Virus record (IMG/VR): IMGVR_UViG_3300037189_004823
Span: 1 to 30,762 of that record
Length of the DNA stretch: 30,762 nucleotides
Source: a virus
Strand: one strand, 5' to 3'
The notes under the pieces are model-generated. The model searched no databases. It had not been told where the DNA came from and saw only the letters and a program-made list of their open reading frames with translations. Both the position numbers and the translations under genes were made by a program. Below are positions 1 to 7,255 of the stretch, one piece after another. The stretch's first letter is position 1, and every line of letters begins with the position of its first letter.

Positions 1-1340
1 CCGGTCGCTCTTAACGTGCCAGCAACGTTTGCACCAGTACCAGTTACAACAACAATATTGGCATTCCCTGCCGCACTGATGTTGACATTGCCATTTGCTG
101 CGGGAATAGTAACATTCGAATTGCCGTTAACTACTGAACCAGAAGTAGCAACATTGAGATTGGCTACTTGCGTGGTTGAAGTAACAGATAATGGAGCAGT
201 ACCAGTTGCTATATTAGAAATGTATCTAGTGGCCGTCAATACACCAGTTGCATTTAAGTTGCCTACATTAGCATTGCCGTTTAAAGTTAGTAATTTGGTA
301 GAATCATTGTATGTGAAATCGGGGTCGCCGTCTAATAGATTGGTGTTGTTGTATTGAATAGTCGAGTTGGAACCGCCTGCACCAACACTATTGCCGGCAA
401 TCGCAAACGATACGGCTCGGCCGCCCTCTTGATAAACAGCGGCCGATAAACTAGTAGCGGTTGATAGTACTACTATGTTTCCAGCTACTCCATTGGCTAG
501 CAATTCACTAGATACTGTCATCGTAGTAGTACTAGGTGTAGATTTTACATAATACGTTACGTTAGGAAGCAATCCTGTTAGATTGCCACCCGAATTAGCT
601 GCGATATTTCCAGTAAATCTGACTGGGGCATTGACCGTCAACAGTGCTTGTACGTTTGCTGCAACTGTAATAAGATTAGTGTTTACCGTAGTAGCACTTA
701 CAGTTGTATAGCCATATGCAGTGTACGCAGATGAATTTGCAGGAGTAGTTAGAGAAGAATCAGTATATAGCGAAAAAGTATTAGAAGTCAACACGTTGGC
801 ATAATAAGAATTACCATTTAACTGGGTCATCCCCACTGCATTAGTAATCGTAATTGCAGCGCCATCGGTGAAAAAATTGTCTTGTGTAGTGGTGACTACT
901 GCAGGGTTAGCTTTCGTTACATTTTGAATATAGGCTACAATGGTTGACTTAGGAGTCCAAGATAGATTTCCTAGACCGTCTGTTTCTAGCACGTATCCAA
1001 TGCCGCCGCCTTCGATATTAACATTTGACACGTTTCCCAGCGTGATCAAGCCGCCTGCATTGCCGCCGCGATTGACCCAATTCGAGCCATCGTACACGAG
1101 AGCTTGCCCGTTCGCTAGTGTTACTGGATTTATATTTAAGTTGCCTATCGCACCTGTGATTTGACTAAAACTTATATTCGAATAAGCAGTCATCACTTCG
1201 ATATTTTCGTTAGGTGTAGTTTTACCGATAAAAAGTCGTTTGGTATCGGTTGCCCATCCTAATTCGGCTTCAGCTAACTGCGGTAAGTCAACTTGATTGC
1301 CTGATCGATGCTGTATCCTAGAGATTTGCAAGATGGCCAT
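1..1340 (-). CDS. Phage tail fibre / adhesin, C-terminus beyond window edge
   Basis: Open from ATG 1340 through the left edge with no stop, so at least 446 codons are present and the receptor-binding end is missing. The N-terminus (MAILQISRIQHRSGN, then LPQLAEAELGWATD and RLFIGK) matches the tail-fibre attachment domain also seen in major tropism determinant proteins. It is followed by a module with FTDGAAITITNAVGM and FSLYTDSSLTTP, typical of phage fibres, then GGSNSTIQYNN and LTLNGNANVGNLNATG repeats rich in Gly, Asn, Thr and Ala, as in trimeric beta-fibres. Function in host attachment is inferred from these family features. The ATG shares one base with the stop of the upstream small ORF (TAATG), so the two are probably translationally coupled and transcribed from the late promoter near 1592. 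Confidence 0.85.
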   Translation of the reverse strand, partial: MAILQISRIQHRSGNQVDLPQLAEAELGWATDTKRLFIGKTTPNENIEVMTAYSNISFSQITGAIGNLNINPVTLANGQALVYDGSNWVNRGGNAGGLITLGNVSNVNIEGGGIGYVLETDGLGNLSWTPKSTIVAYIQNVTKANPAVVTTTQDNFFTDGAAITITNAVGMTQLNGNSYYANVLTSNTFSLYTDSSLTTPANSSAYTAYGYTTVSATTVNTNLITVAANVQALLTVNAPVRFTGNIAANSGGNLTGLLPNVTYYVKSTPSTTTMTVSSELLANGVAGNIVVLSTATSLSAAVYQEGGRAVSFAIAGNSVGAGGSNSTIQYNNTNLLDGDPDFTYNDSTKLLTLNGNANVGNLNATGVLTATRYISNIATGTAPLSVTSTTQVANLNVATSGSVVNGNSNVTIPAANGNVNISAAGNANIVVVTGTGANVAGTLRAT

Positions 1341-1561
1341 TATAAATTATCCTCTTTATAAGACCGAATTCGTTTCCCGTCAATAGACAGTAGTTCTATA
1401 CTATCGTTTTCTAGCGTATTTTTTTCAAAATTTTCTTTGCCGTGAGTGTTGACGGCATTGGGTAGAGCCTTGACAGCCCCCAAATAGGATCGGAGATTAT
1501 TAGCATCTTTGCCAATAAAACACTTACCTAATAAATTATTGGTGGTTTTGTAAACGATCAT
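1340..1561 (-). CDS. Small GIY-YIG-endonuclease-like protein, probably degenerate
   Basis: A 73-residue ORF. Residues 2-18 (IVYKTTNNLLGKCFIGK) resemble the N-terminal strand pair of GIY-YIG homing endonucleases (typically xIYKxTNxxNGKxYIGK), followed by a SYLG segment and HGKENFEKNTLE, which matches the usual YGKENFxxxxLE. GIY reads IVY and YIG reads FIG. The protein stops soon after, so there is no DNA-binding tail and part of the catalytic region may be missing. It could be a trimmed homing nuclease, an inactive domain with a new job, or a remnant. Its start lies in a hairpin (1561-1590) next to a late promoter, and its stop overlaps the tail-fibre start. Confidence 0.6.
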   Translation of the reverse strand: MIVYKTTNNLLGKCFIGKDANNLRSYLGAVKALPNAVNTHGKENFEKNTLENDSIELLSIDGKRIRSYKEDNL

Positions 1562-1590
1562 ACGTATAACCTAATCCTTGATTATACGTA
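1561..1590 (-). promoter_or_regulatory. Hairpin masking a ribosome binding site
   Basis: On the minus strand TACGTATAA (1590-1582) pairs perfectly with TTATACGTA (1569-1561), nine base pairs around a 12-base loop. The loop carries the purine-rich AAGGATTAGG and the last stem base is the A of the start codon. The 5' arm overlaps the end of the late promoter. A long transcript from upstream would contain the whole hairpin; a transcript begun at the late promoter should lack most of the 5' arm. This is the layout known for T4 I-TevI, soc and lysozyme e, where early transcripts are not translated. Confidence 0.55.
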
Positions 1591-1596
1591 TTTATC
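1589..1596 (-). promoter_or_regulatory. T4-type late promoter
   Basis: Minus strand GATAAATA followed by CG, 28 bases before the start of the GIY-YIG-like ORF and presumably also serving the tail fibre. It matches the T4 late consensus TATAAATA at 7 of 8 bases and resembles the four other late promoters of this window. Confidence 0.6.
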
Positions 1597-1614
1597 TCAA
1601 GTGGGACGAAACCC

Positions 1615-2328
1615 TTAAACGAATTTAGAATAGTATTGTTCTAATCGCTTATACCACATATCCTGATACTTATCGTATTCATTACCTTCGATAACGAACT
1701 CGATGTACTGTGGTTTAGTCCAAACGTTGTTTATTAGTTCTGGCTTGACGCACATAAAGATAACGCCTTTACGTATCTTGGTATTGTACACTTCATTATG
1801 TGCAGTTCCATATGCAGCAGTCTGAACAAAGTAGTCGTCGATCCATTCGCGCTTCTTTACTTTGTTTGATTGTTTATGATCCATGATAGCTTCTGCACCG
1901 GCATGTATTCCGCACAAATCAGTAGTGCCTGCATAAACTTCGGGAAAATATAATGCAACTTCAGTACCCCAATATTCGTTGCAGTTTACTAATCCATGTT
2001 CGATGATCTGGGTTGCCATCAGATGGCTTTGCTGACTATATGGATTACTGCCCGGTGAACCAGGGTCATCATCTTTGATGTAGTTTTCGATCCACTTGTG
2101 CATCCTAGTTCCTCGATTGGCAGCTTCTGTAGTGATCTCTATTGCTCTCTTATGACCTACATTGTTTCGCCAATTCTGTAGAGCTTGTTTAGATTCCTCA
2201 GATTTTGTTGCCTCTAAGATAGTCGTTACACTAGGAACTTTGTTGCCGTCGGGAGTGAGATACCGACGCTTGCCGTCGACTTCTACCTTCTCCATCGCAG
2301 CGTATGGAAATTTGCTAATTAGTGCCAT
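1615..2328 (-). CDS. PD-(D/E)XK exonuclease, RecB/MGME1-like
   Basis: A 237-residue single-domain nuclease. It shows PSVTTIL (32-38), RGTRMHKWIE (72-81) with the helix His77, a conserved Glu123 in GTEVAL, AGTTDL with Asp137, the core D150-x-K152 in MDHKQS, and the C-terminal helix motif VQTAAY (168-173). This order is that of RecB-family and mitochondrial MGME1-like exonucleases that process single-stranded DNA ends. A role in phage recombination, end processing or host DNA breakdown is inferred. The ATG directly follows the IscA stop codon with no gap, so it is co-transcribed from the promoter near 2670. The stop is about 20 bases before the late promoter of the next unit. Confidence 0.85.
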   Translation of the reverse strand: MALISKFPYAAMEKVEVDGKRRYLTPDGNKVPSVTTILEATKSEESKQALQNWRNNVGHKRAIEITTEAANRGTRMHKWIENYIKDDDPGSPGSNPYSQQSHLMATQIIEHGLVNCNEYWGTEVALYFPEVYAGTTDLCGIHAGAEAIMDHKQSNKVKKREWIDDYFVQTAAYGTAHNEVYNTKIRKGVIFMCVKPELINNVWTKPQYIEFVIEGNEYDKYQDMWYKRLEQYYSKFV

Positions 2329-2649
2329 TTAAATGGTGAAACTTTCTCCGCAACCACAATAATCGGTTGCATTGGGGTTTATAAAGCTAAACTTCGAATC
2401 GAAGTTTTTCTGTACGTAATCTATGATTGTTCCGGTCAAGTACTCGACTGATTTAGGATCAACAAACAAGACAAATCCATTTTGAGCAAGCGCAATGTCT
2501 GTGCTTGTTGCAACCTCGACGTAATCTAGTACGTAAGATAATCCAGAACATCCGGTAGTTTTCACACTGACTCTGATGCCTATACCAGAGTCATGCTTCG
2601 ATAGATGTTGTTTGATTTTTTCTTCGGCGTGGCTAGTTAATGTAATCAT
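2329..2649 (-). CDS. IscA/SufA/HesB-type iron-sulfur carrier
   Basis: 106 residues, the normal length of A-type carriers. The three cluster-binding cysteines are present: Cys34 in TTGCSGLSY and Cys98 and Cys100 in CGCGESF. A-type carriers deliver Fe-S clusters to target proteins in the cytoplasm; copies occur in many marine T4-like phages. The target here is unknown, but the gene is directly followed by a RecB-like nuclease, and some nucleases of that superfamily (AddB, Cas4) carry Fe-S clusters; the nuclease here has no obvious Cys cluster, so this link is weak. The -10 element of its promoter ends only nine bases before the ATG, so the leader would be nearly absent, and there is no Shine-Dalgarno sequence. 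Confidence 0.93.
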   Translation of the reverse strand: MITLTSHAEEKIKQHLSKHDSGIGIRVSVKTTGCSGLSYVLDYVEVATSTDIALAQNGFVLFVDPKSVEYLTGTIIDYVQKNFDSKFSFINPNATDYCGCGESFTI

Positions 2650-2658
2650 TTATTCTAT

Positions 2659-2687
2659 AGTATAGATCAAATTATTGCAAAAGTCAA
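2659..2687 (-). promoter_or_regulatory. Sigma70-type promoter of the iscA-exonuclease unit
   Basis: Minus strand TTGACT (2687-2682), 17-base spacer, TATACT (2664-2659). It lies between the stop of the upstream gene and the IscA start, and only nine bases separate the -10 element from the ATG. Confidence 0.8.
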
Positions 2688-2690
2688 GTT

Positions 2691-3020
2691 TTATTTCATT
2701 GCTCTTTTAGCCATTTTAGCGACTGTTTTGTTAGCGTCACTGTCGGGTAATGTCGGAGCAGGTGCTCCCTGCTGTCCTTTAAATACTATTGCGTCTCCTT
2801 GAATGTTCTTAATCAGGTCCTTTAAAGGAGGAACCTTGATCATTCCATACAAGTCTTCGACATCAAGAATAACGTCGTAATTTTGAAAATAGTTTAATAG
2901 GTCGTCTACGGTATAATCGTCTCCGAGTTCACCGTCTTTGAGATCCTGTGCTAATTGATTAGTCAATACTATGATCTTATCAACGACAGTTCGGTCTTGA
3001 TCTAGTTCAAAAAGAAGCAT
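2691..3020 (-). CDS. Conserved phage protein of unknown function
   Basis: 109 residues, acidic in the N-terminal 80 residues and with a basic tail ending AKMAKRAMK. There is no signal peptide, membrane segment or recognisable catalytic motif. It contains a helical segment with DDYTVDDLLNYFQNYDV and a Pro/Ala-rich linker before the tail. It follows the 231-residue gene by four bases and must share its late promoter (3749-3756), so a virion or assembly role is plausible but unproven. Confidence 0.6.
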   Translation of the reverse strand: MLLFELDQDRTVVDKIIVLTNQLAQDLKDGELGDDYTVDDLLNYFQNYDVILDVEDLYGMIKVPPLKDLIKNIQGDAIVFKGQQGAPAPTLPDSDANKTVAKMAKRAMK

Positions 3021-3024
3021 TTGA

Positions 3025-3720
3025 TTATCGCTTCATTCTTCCTACGTTGCCCATCGAATCATTTGGTTCTTCTGGGCTACCTAGATCAGGCATCGGAGGA
3101 AGTTCTTCCTCTGCAGGAGCTTCGTCGTCCAAATCAAAATCTATATCTACTTCTTCGTCCCCCATACCAGGTTCGCTTCCGAATTCGTTCATGTTGCCTT
3201 GACCAGTTAGGCCGTTAAGTGCATCTGTCATTGCGGTTTTTGCTGCCTGAAGTGCAGCGTTAAGTGTCGTCAACGCGCCATATGCCTGTTGGTTGTATGC
3301 ATCGCTTTCGGTAACTCCGATTTCAGATTGAATCGAGTCAATGATGGCAGGTAATTCTTTGACGAGCATATCATTAACATCTTCATAATACTTCTGAATC
3401 GAGTCGACCATGTCTTGTGCAGCAAGAATAACTTGTGATCTATTTACTTCTTCGTTTTCGAATACGATACGAGGAGTCTTAGCTGTCCTCAAGTGCTGAG
3501 ATAGTACTTGTTCCATAAACTTCAACTTCAGATAAGTTGGATCGTTCAGGGCTGTATGAAATTTAGGTGATCTTCTAGATTCGTTGATGAGGCTATTTAC
3601 TTTGTTAAGCATTACACGAGTCTTTGCTCGGTCTAAGTTAGATACATCAAAATTCATAGCAAAAGACTCGTGCAATGCTCTGGCTGCAACGTTCTTTTTG
3701 TCAAAATCATTTAGTTTCAT
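3025..3720 (-). CDS. Late helical protein with acidic tail, possible virion component
   Basis: 231 residues. The first 165 residues are predicted to be largely helical (for example FAMNFDVSNLDRAKTRVM and QVILAAQDMVDSIQKYYEDV). The C-terminal 60 residues are strongly acidic and proline-rich (GDEEVDIDFDLDDEAP, EEELPPMPDLG). A perfect-position late promoter and a GGAAGAG ribosome binding site precede the ATG. Proteins of this build occur in T4-like marine phages without a known role. Late timing suggests a structural or assembly function, for instance a chaperone or head protein. This assignment is an inference from timing and composition only. Confidence 0.65.
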   Translation of the reverse strand: MKLNDFDKKNVAARALHESFAMNFDVSNLDRAKTRVMLNKVNSLINESRRSPKFHTALNDPTYLKLKFMEQVLSQHLRTAKTPRIVFENEEVNRSQVILAAQDMVDSIQKYYEDVNDMLVKELPAIIDSIQSEIGVTESDAYNQQAYGALTTLNAALQAAKTAMTDALNGLTGQGNMNEFGSEPGMGDEEVDIDFDLDDEAPAEEELPPMPDLGSPEEPNDSMGNVGRMKR

Positions 3721-3748
3721 GAGTGGTACTCTTCCCGTGTTGATATAG

Positions 3749-3756
3749 TATTTATC
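3749..3756 (-). promoter_or_regulatory. T4-type late promoter
   Basis: Minus strand GATAAATA followed by CT, as in the T4 consensus TATAAATACT. It lies 29 bases before the ATG of the 231-residue protein. Confidence 0.7.
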
Positions 3757-3765
3757 ACACCTAGT

Positions 3766-4245
3766 CTAAAAAGTTGGGCGTTTGAGTTTTTTAAACCTAG
3801 TAGACTGGATGTACTTACAGCTATTTATATAATAGGTGAGTTCGTTGAGAATACCTCTACGTTTGGTCCTGTCTTGTTGAAGTTTCACGGTGTATATGAA
3901 TTTGGACTCAGTAGTATTGGACATCTTGATCAAACGTTTGTGTATGGCGATCTCAGTTTCGATGCTGCATAGTTTCAAATCTAACATTTCGAACTTTTCT
4001 GCTTCTCGATATTTACGTTCGTTGTGTAACACACACCAGATAGTCGCATTCCTAAGCGTAGCGAACTCAATTGGTTTTGGCATGACGTTGGACTTTACTC
4101 TATAGTAGCCAGACTCTGCAAGAACAATGATATATTTTCCATATAGCTCATAGGTTCCTTTTTTGTCATACGTGATGATTATATGCTTAAGATCAGAGCT
4201 AAGTTCTGACATAAAAAAATGATCGAGTTTTATCGCATTGTGCAT
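3766..4245 (-). CDS. Conserved phage protein of unknown function
   Basis: 159 residues, basic at the C-terminus. The N-terminal part (KGTYELYGKYIIVLAESGYYRVKS) looks like a small beta-rich fold. The rest is helical, with LRNATIWCVLHNERKYREAEK, a heptad-like stretch LDLKLCSIETEIAIHKRLI, and a Lys/Arg tail (RFKKLKRP). Similar proteins are familiar from marine T4-like phages as conserved unknowns. Its ATG overlaps the stop of the gene upstream by one base (TAATG), so the two form one unit. No enzyme motif is visible; the basic tail would allow nucleic-acid or protein binding. Confidence 0.65.
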   Translation of the reverse strand: MHNAIKLDHFFMSELSSDLKHIIITYDKKGTYELYGKYIIVLAESGYYRVKSNVMPKPIEFATLRNATIWCVLHNERKYREAEKFEMLDLKLCSIETEIAIHKRLIKMSNTTESKFIYTVKLQQDRTKRRGILNELTYYINSCKYIQSTRFKKLKRPTF

Positions 4246-4682
4246 TATACTACCTCAAAATAGATGTTCTTTAACTCGTCTGAAGTGTCCAAAAATGCAG
4301 GTAGCGTATCTTCTTGCCCATTGCATCTTATCATCGGTACGCCGTCGCAGTCCTTATACAACGCTCCTAACGGAACAATTCCATTCTCGAAAACATTAGA
4401 ATGCTGTACTTCAAATTCAAATTTCCAATAGTGTCTGGGGCTGTTTCTATATAAAACCCCAAACTTCTCAAATTCTGCTTCGTGAATGCTTATCTTATTT
4501 GGCATTTTAATTACTTCGGGCTGTGAACGCAATGATATAACTTGCAATAAAGTATCAAAATTACATTGCGTATTACGCCGGTGCATCCAGTTGTCAATAT
4601 CATCCGGGGTAGGTTTACTTCTATTCATTACTCCGGTATGTGTAATATCAAACAGTGTAAGGCAACTGATGCGATGTGACAT
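4245..4682 (-). CDS. Conserved phage protein of unknown function
   Basis: 145 residues. It begins SHRISCLTLFDITHTGVMNR, followed by DIDNWMHRRNTQCNFDTLLQVISLRSQPE, a pattern recurring in uncharacterised proteins of T4-like marine phages. The C-terminal half (HYWKFEFEVQHSNVF, IVPLGALYKDCDGVPMI) looks beta-rich. No catalytic signature is seen. There is no good Shine-Dalgarno sequence before the ATG; a degenerate late-promoter-like TCTAAATA lies only five bases upstream. It is coupled to the following 159-residue gene by a TAATG overlap. Confidence 0.65.
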   Translation of the reverse strand: MSHRISCLTLFDITHTGVMNRSKPTPDDIDNWMHRRNTQCNFDTLLQVISLRSQPEVIKMPNKISIHEAEFEKFGVLYRNSPRHYWKFEFEVQHSNVFENGIVPLGALYKDCDGVPMIRCNGQEDTLPAFLDTSDELKNIYFEVV

Positions 4683-4687
4683 AGATA

Positions 4688-4695
4688 TATTTAGA
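4688..4695 (-). promoter_or_regulatory. Weak late-promoter-like element
   Basis: Minus strand TCTAAATA, two mismatches to TATAAATA, five bases before the ATG at 4682. It is the only promoter-like sequence between this gene and the terminator upstream of it, but the match and spacing are poor. Confidence 0.3.
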
Positions 4696-4700
4696 GCATA

Positions 4701-4733
4701 AAAAAACCCGAGAATAAATTATTCTCGGGTTTT
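4701..4733 (-). terminator. Strong intrinsic terminator, possibly bidirectional
   Basis: CCCGAGAATA (4707-4716) pairs with its complement at 4720-4729 around a three-base loop. It is flanked by six A on the left and four T on the right, so the minus-strand transcript has a ten-pair stem followed by six U. It sits 22 bases after the stop of the 137-residue gene and closes that single-gene unit. The T run on the other side could also stop plus-strand transcription. Confidence 0.9.
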
Positions 4734-4754
4734 CGGTTTTATGTCTAGCTAAGC

Positions 4755-5168
4755 TTAGTTAGTGAAGGTTGCAGTCGCAAGACCAGTTGTAGTGTTGGCA
4801 ACTGAAGCGGCAGTAAGTGCAGCATTGACTGCTGCAACAACGTTAGCATTTGCACCATAAGTAGCGTCAACTGTAGCCCAAACGCCGACTGGATAAACAG
4901 CGAATGCTATAGTATCAGGACCAGCAGTAGTAAACTCATACATATAGATAGTTGCTTTTTGCTGAACAGTCTGAACGATGACGTTTACTTGTGTTGTGCT
5001 GAATGCACTAGTAGAAGCTGCAACGATAGTGAAGAATTCGAGCTTTGGGCCCTGTGGCTGGACAGATGCAGCCGATGTAACAGCGTTAACACCAGTGTTG
5101 GTGTATGCTGGGGAGTCCATATTCATTACTGGCTTGAAGTCGCCGTTTGTACGTGTGAATTGTGCCAT
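4755..5168 (-). CDS. Small abundant-type virion protein (putative)
   Basis: 137 residues, rich in Ala, Thr and Val, with beta-type segments (LEFFTIVAAS, QVNVIVQTVQQKATIYMYEF) and no enzyme motif. The N-terminus MAQFTRTNGDFKPVM is followed by YTNTGVNAV and VQPQGPKLEFF. It is a single-gene unit: late promoter CATAAATA, a good AAAGGA ribosome binding site eight bases before the ATG, and a strong terminator right after the stop. That layout suits a product made in large amounts late, such as a head decoration or tail-associated protein. The exact role is not recognisable from sequence. Confidence 0.7.
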   Translation of the reverse strand: MAQFTRTNGDFKPVMNMDSPAYTNTGVNAVTSAASVQPQGPKLEFFTIVAASTSAFSTTQVNVIVQTVQQKATIYMYEFTTAGPDTIAFAVYPVGVWATVDATYGANANVVAAVNAALTAASVANTTTGLATATFTN

Positions 5169-5211
5169 ATCAATATTCCTTTAAAAAAGTGAGTTCATTG
5201 ACTCATAATGA

Positions 5212-5219
5212 TATTTATG
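5212..5219 (-). promoter_or_regulatory. T4-type late promoter
   Basis: Minus strand CATAAATA followed by TC, 44 bases before the ATG of the 137-residue protein. The leader then carries the AAAGGA ribosome binding site. Confidence 0.7.
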
Positions 5220-5252
5220 CCTAATGTAAAAAAAATCGGATTTGGGTATGAT

Positions 5253-6386
5253 TTACCTTTGAACCGCACGATTGGCCGCAGTAAATCCGCTACGATTTAC
5301 AAGTTTGATATCTCCTTGTGGATCCGCGATGACATATCCTTCACCACCTTCTTGACCTGCAGTCGTAGCTTTGATACTACTACTCTTATCGAGTTGTGCG
5401 ATGATGCCATTCTTTACATTCATAATGCCTGCAACCAATGTCCATAGTGCTTGCCAGCCTGTAAGATTATCAGATATATGCTGGATTATTTTAGCTTGCT
5501 TGACTGTACTTACTTTACTGGATGCTAACCACTGCTGGAAATCAGCGCCTATGTTAGCTAGACCCGTGTCTACTTTACTATTCACGTAAGTATAGAGTAT
5601 GTTAGCAAAATCACTTATCTTCTTTTCACGCAACTCACTATCATCCAACAACATATCGATATCGCGCCCATGTGTACGAGCGATTGACATCAGTTTGTTA
5701 GTTGCGTTGATATCTACCTGCGGTGGTTGTTCTACTGTTACTGGAGGAACTACTAATAATTCTCCGCTACGCAACACTTTACCGTCCGTTAACGGGCTTT
5801 CGTTGCCCATATCGTCAATCTGACGATGAATCACTACACCTACTTTAGATTGACCTATCTGTTTGCCTAATGTAGTGTTGATCGGAACATAATATTCTAC
5901 TACATTAGGTTTGAACGCGTAATGGCCATTCACTATCGGTGGAGTATTGAAGTACAACAGGTCACCCTTGAAATAACCTCTATAATCTCGCGGAACCGCT
6001 CTAGCGAATACATCGAAAACGTTCTGCATATTCGTAGCGAAGTTCACATAACTAGGATTCTCTCTGTTCTTGCCACCTGAACGGTTCAAGAACATGTTCT
6101 TTAAGTCTTTGCCTGATTTAGCTTTGCCATCATATCCTCTGGCAGTAAACCCGCTTTTGTCAGTAAATATGAATTCACCATTGTCATCTCTACCAAAAAT
6201 AACAGCGGGACTTCCATCCCACTTGACAGTAGTAGCTTTATTGCCACCTTTCTCCATGTTGATTAGACTTTGGATGGCACGAACTGCACCTTTACTACCT
6301 TCCCAAAAGAGTATATCTTCCGCATGCTGGATTCTAGCTGATTCTGCTAGGATACGCGACTCACCGAGAATCTCTCTAATCTTCAT
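5253..6386 (-). CDS. Ligase-fold nucleotidyltransferase-like protein
   Basis: 377 residues. VKWDGSP (54-60) fits motif I of covalent nucleotidyltransferases (KxDG, nucleophile Lys55). FKGDLLYF (139-146) could be motif III. EGYVI (349-353) with IKLVNR (360-365) fits motifs IV and V, with Lys361 as the second conserved lysine. The motif IV-V pair lies far from motif I and close to the C-terminus, so a large insert would separate the halves and no OB domain follows. This is unlike standard DNA or RNA ligases. The start MKIREILGES resembles T4 capsid-targeting leaders. The ATG overlaps the stop of the Pol-beta-fold gene (ATGA). Adenylylation of a nucleic acid or protein is inferred; the substrate is unknown. 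Confidence 0.65.
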   Translation of the reverse strand: MKIREILGESRILAESARIQHAEDILFWEGSKGAVRAIQSLINMEKGGNKATTVKWDGSPAVIFGRDDNGEFIFTDKSGFTARGYDGKAKSGKDLKNMFLNRSGGKNRENPSYVNFATNMQNVFDVFARAVPRDYRGYFKGDLLYFNTPPIVNGHYAFKPNVVEYYVPINTTLGKQIGQSKVGVVIHRQIDDMGNESPLTDGKVLRSGELLVVPPVTVEQPPQVDINATNKLMSIARTHGRDIDMLLDDSELREKKISDFANILYTYVNSKVDTGLANIGADFQQWLASSKVSTVKQAKIIQHISDNLTGWQALWTLVAGIMNVKNGIIAQLDKSSSIKATTAGQEGGEGYVIADPQGDIKLVNRSGFTAANRAVQR

Positions 6387-7252
6387 AATATGGTATCCAG
6401 TAATATCCTAAACCATTCGGTAGACCCTATCTTCGCTTCAGATAATCCAGATTTGATGTCATCCGGAACGCCCGCGTCTTTGATCACTGAGTTGTTGGCG
6501 AAATCTTTTAGTATTTTATTGACTAGTTCAGGTGGATAATTCTTGTCCATTGCCTTATGTAATGTCTCATATGAATATAAGTCATCTGCATTATCAAGCT
6601 TAAGTACTCTGGCGATCTCGTCTGGATTCTTGTAGGGACCATCGATGATCTTGTTGATATTTTTCTTTGTGTACCCGTCTCCCTTTTTGTTAGGTTCGGG
6701 TGTTCTTTTGACACGGACTAATCCATCTGCTGAACTCCACATATAACGCTCAGATTGCAGTGATCTACCGTCTGGTATCTTTTCTTCAGAATCTTTGCGA
6801 TCAAGAAATGCAGCGATTGTCGAAATCAAAATATTTCTGTAGACACCTTTATATTTCGAGTCTTTCTCATGGGGAGCGTGGTAGAATGTCTTCATCCAAC
6901 CTGGATCGCCGGGCATAAAATCAACTTGAACAAATCCCGTTCGTGACTTTCCTGGCGCTTCTTTCTCGGGATCATACCCAGAAATCTTAACTTTAGTCAT
7001 GATCACTGAACTTTTAGCAAGTTCCATGATCTCAGGAATAGACTTTAGTTTCTCAACAAAGGCAGGAATATCATCTGGCTTGATATCGATGGCGACATCG
7101 ATATCACCCGAGAACTGTTTCTTGCCGACACTACCCAGAGTGTTATTACGCAAATCGATGCCTAATACTTTTTCCAATGATTTAAGAGTAGGTTCGATCT
7201 CACTAATATGAATCGCACCGACGCCGGGCATCGAGCCGCCTTCTGTAAGCAT
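6383..7252 (-). CDS. Pol-beta-superfamily nucleotidyltransferase
   Basis: 289 residues. LGSVGKKQFSGDIDVAID (39-56) carries the family signature, Gly40-Ser41 followed by the metal-binding Asp50 and Asp52. The third carboxylate is probably Asp111 in FVQVDFM. The rest is charged and helical, with basic stretches (RVKRTPEPNKKGDGYTKK) that could bind nucleic acid. Members of this superfamily add nucleotides to RNA, drugs or proteins, or fill DNA gaps. The target here is not evident. The gene follows the 214-residue gene by three bases with an AGGA site, and its stop overlaps the start of the ligase-fold gene, so the two enzymes are made together and probably work together. Confidence 0.8.
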   Translation of the reverse strand: MLTEGGSMPGVGAIHISEIEPTLKSLEKVLGIDLRNNTLGSVGKKQFSGDIDVAIDIKPDDIPAFVEKLKSIPEIMELAKSSVIMTKVKISGYDPEKEAPGKSRTGFVQVDFMPGDPGWMKTFYHAPHEKDSKYKGVYRNILISTIAAFLDRKDSEEKIPDGRSLQSERYMWSSADGLVRVKRTPEPNKKGDGYTKKNINKIIDGPYKNPDEIARVLKLDNADDLYSYETLHKAMDKNYPPELVNKILKDFANNSVIKDAGVPDDIKSGLSEAKIGSTEWFRILLDTIL

Positions 7253-7255
7253 AAT

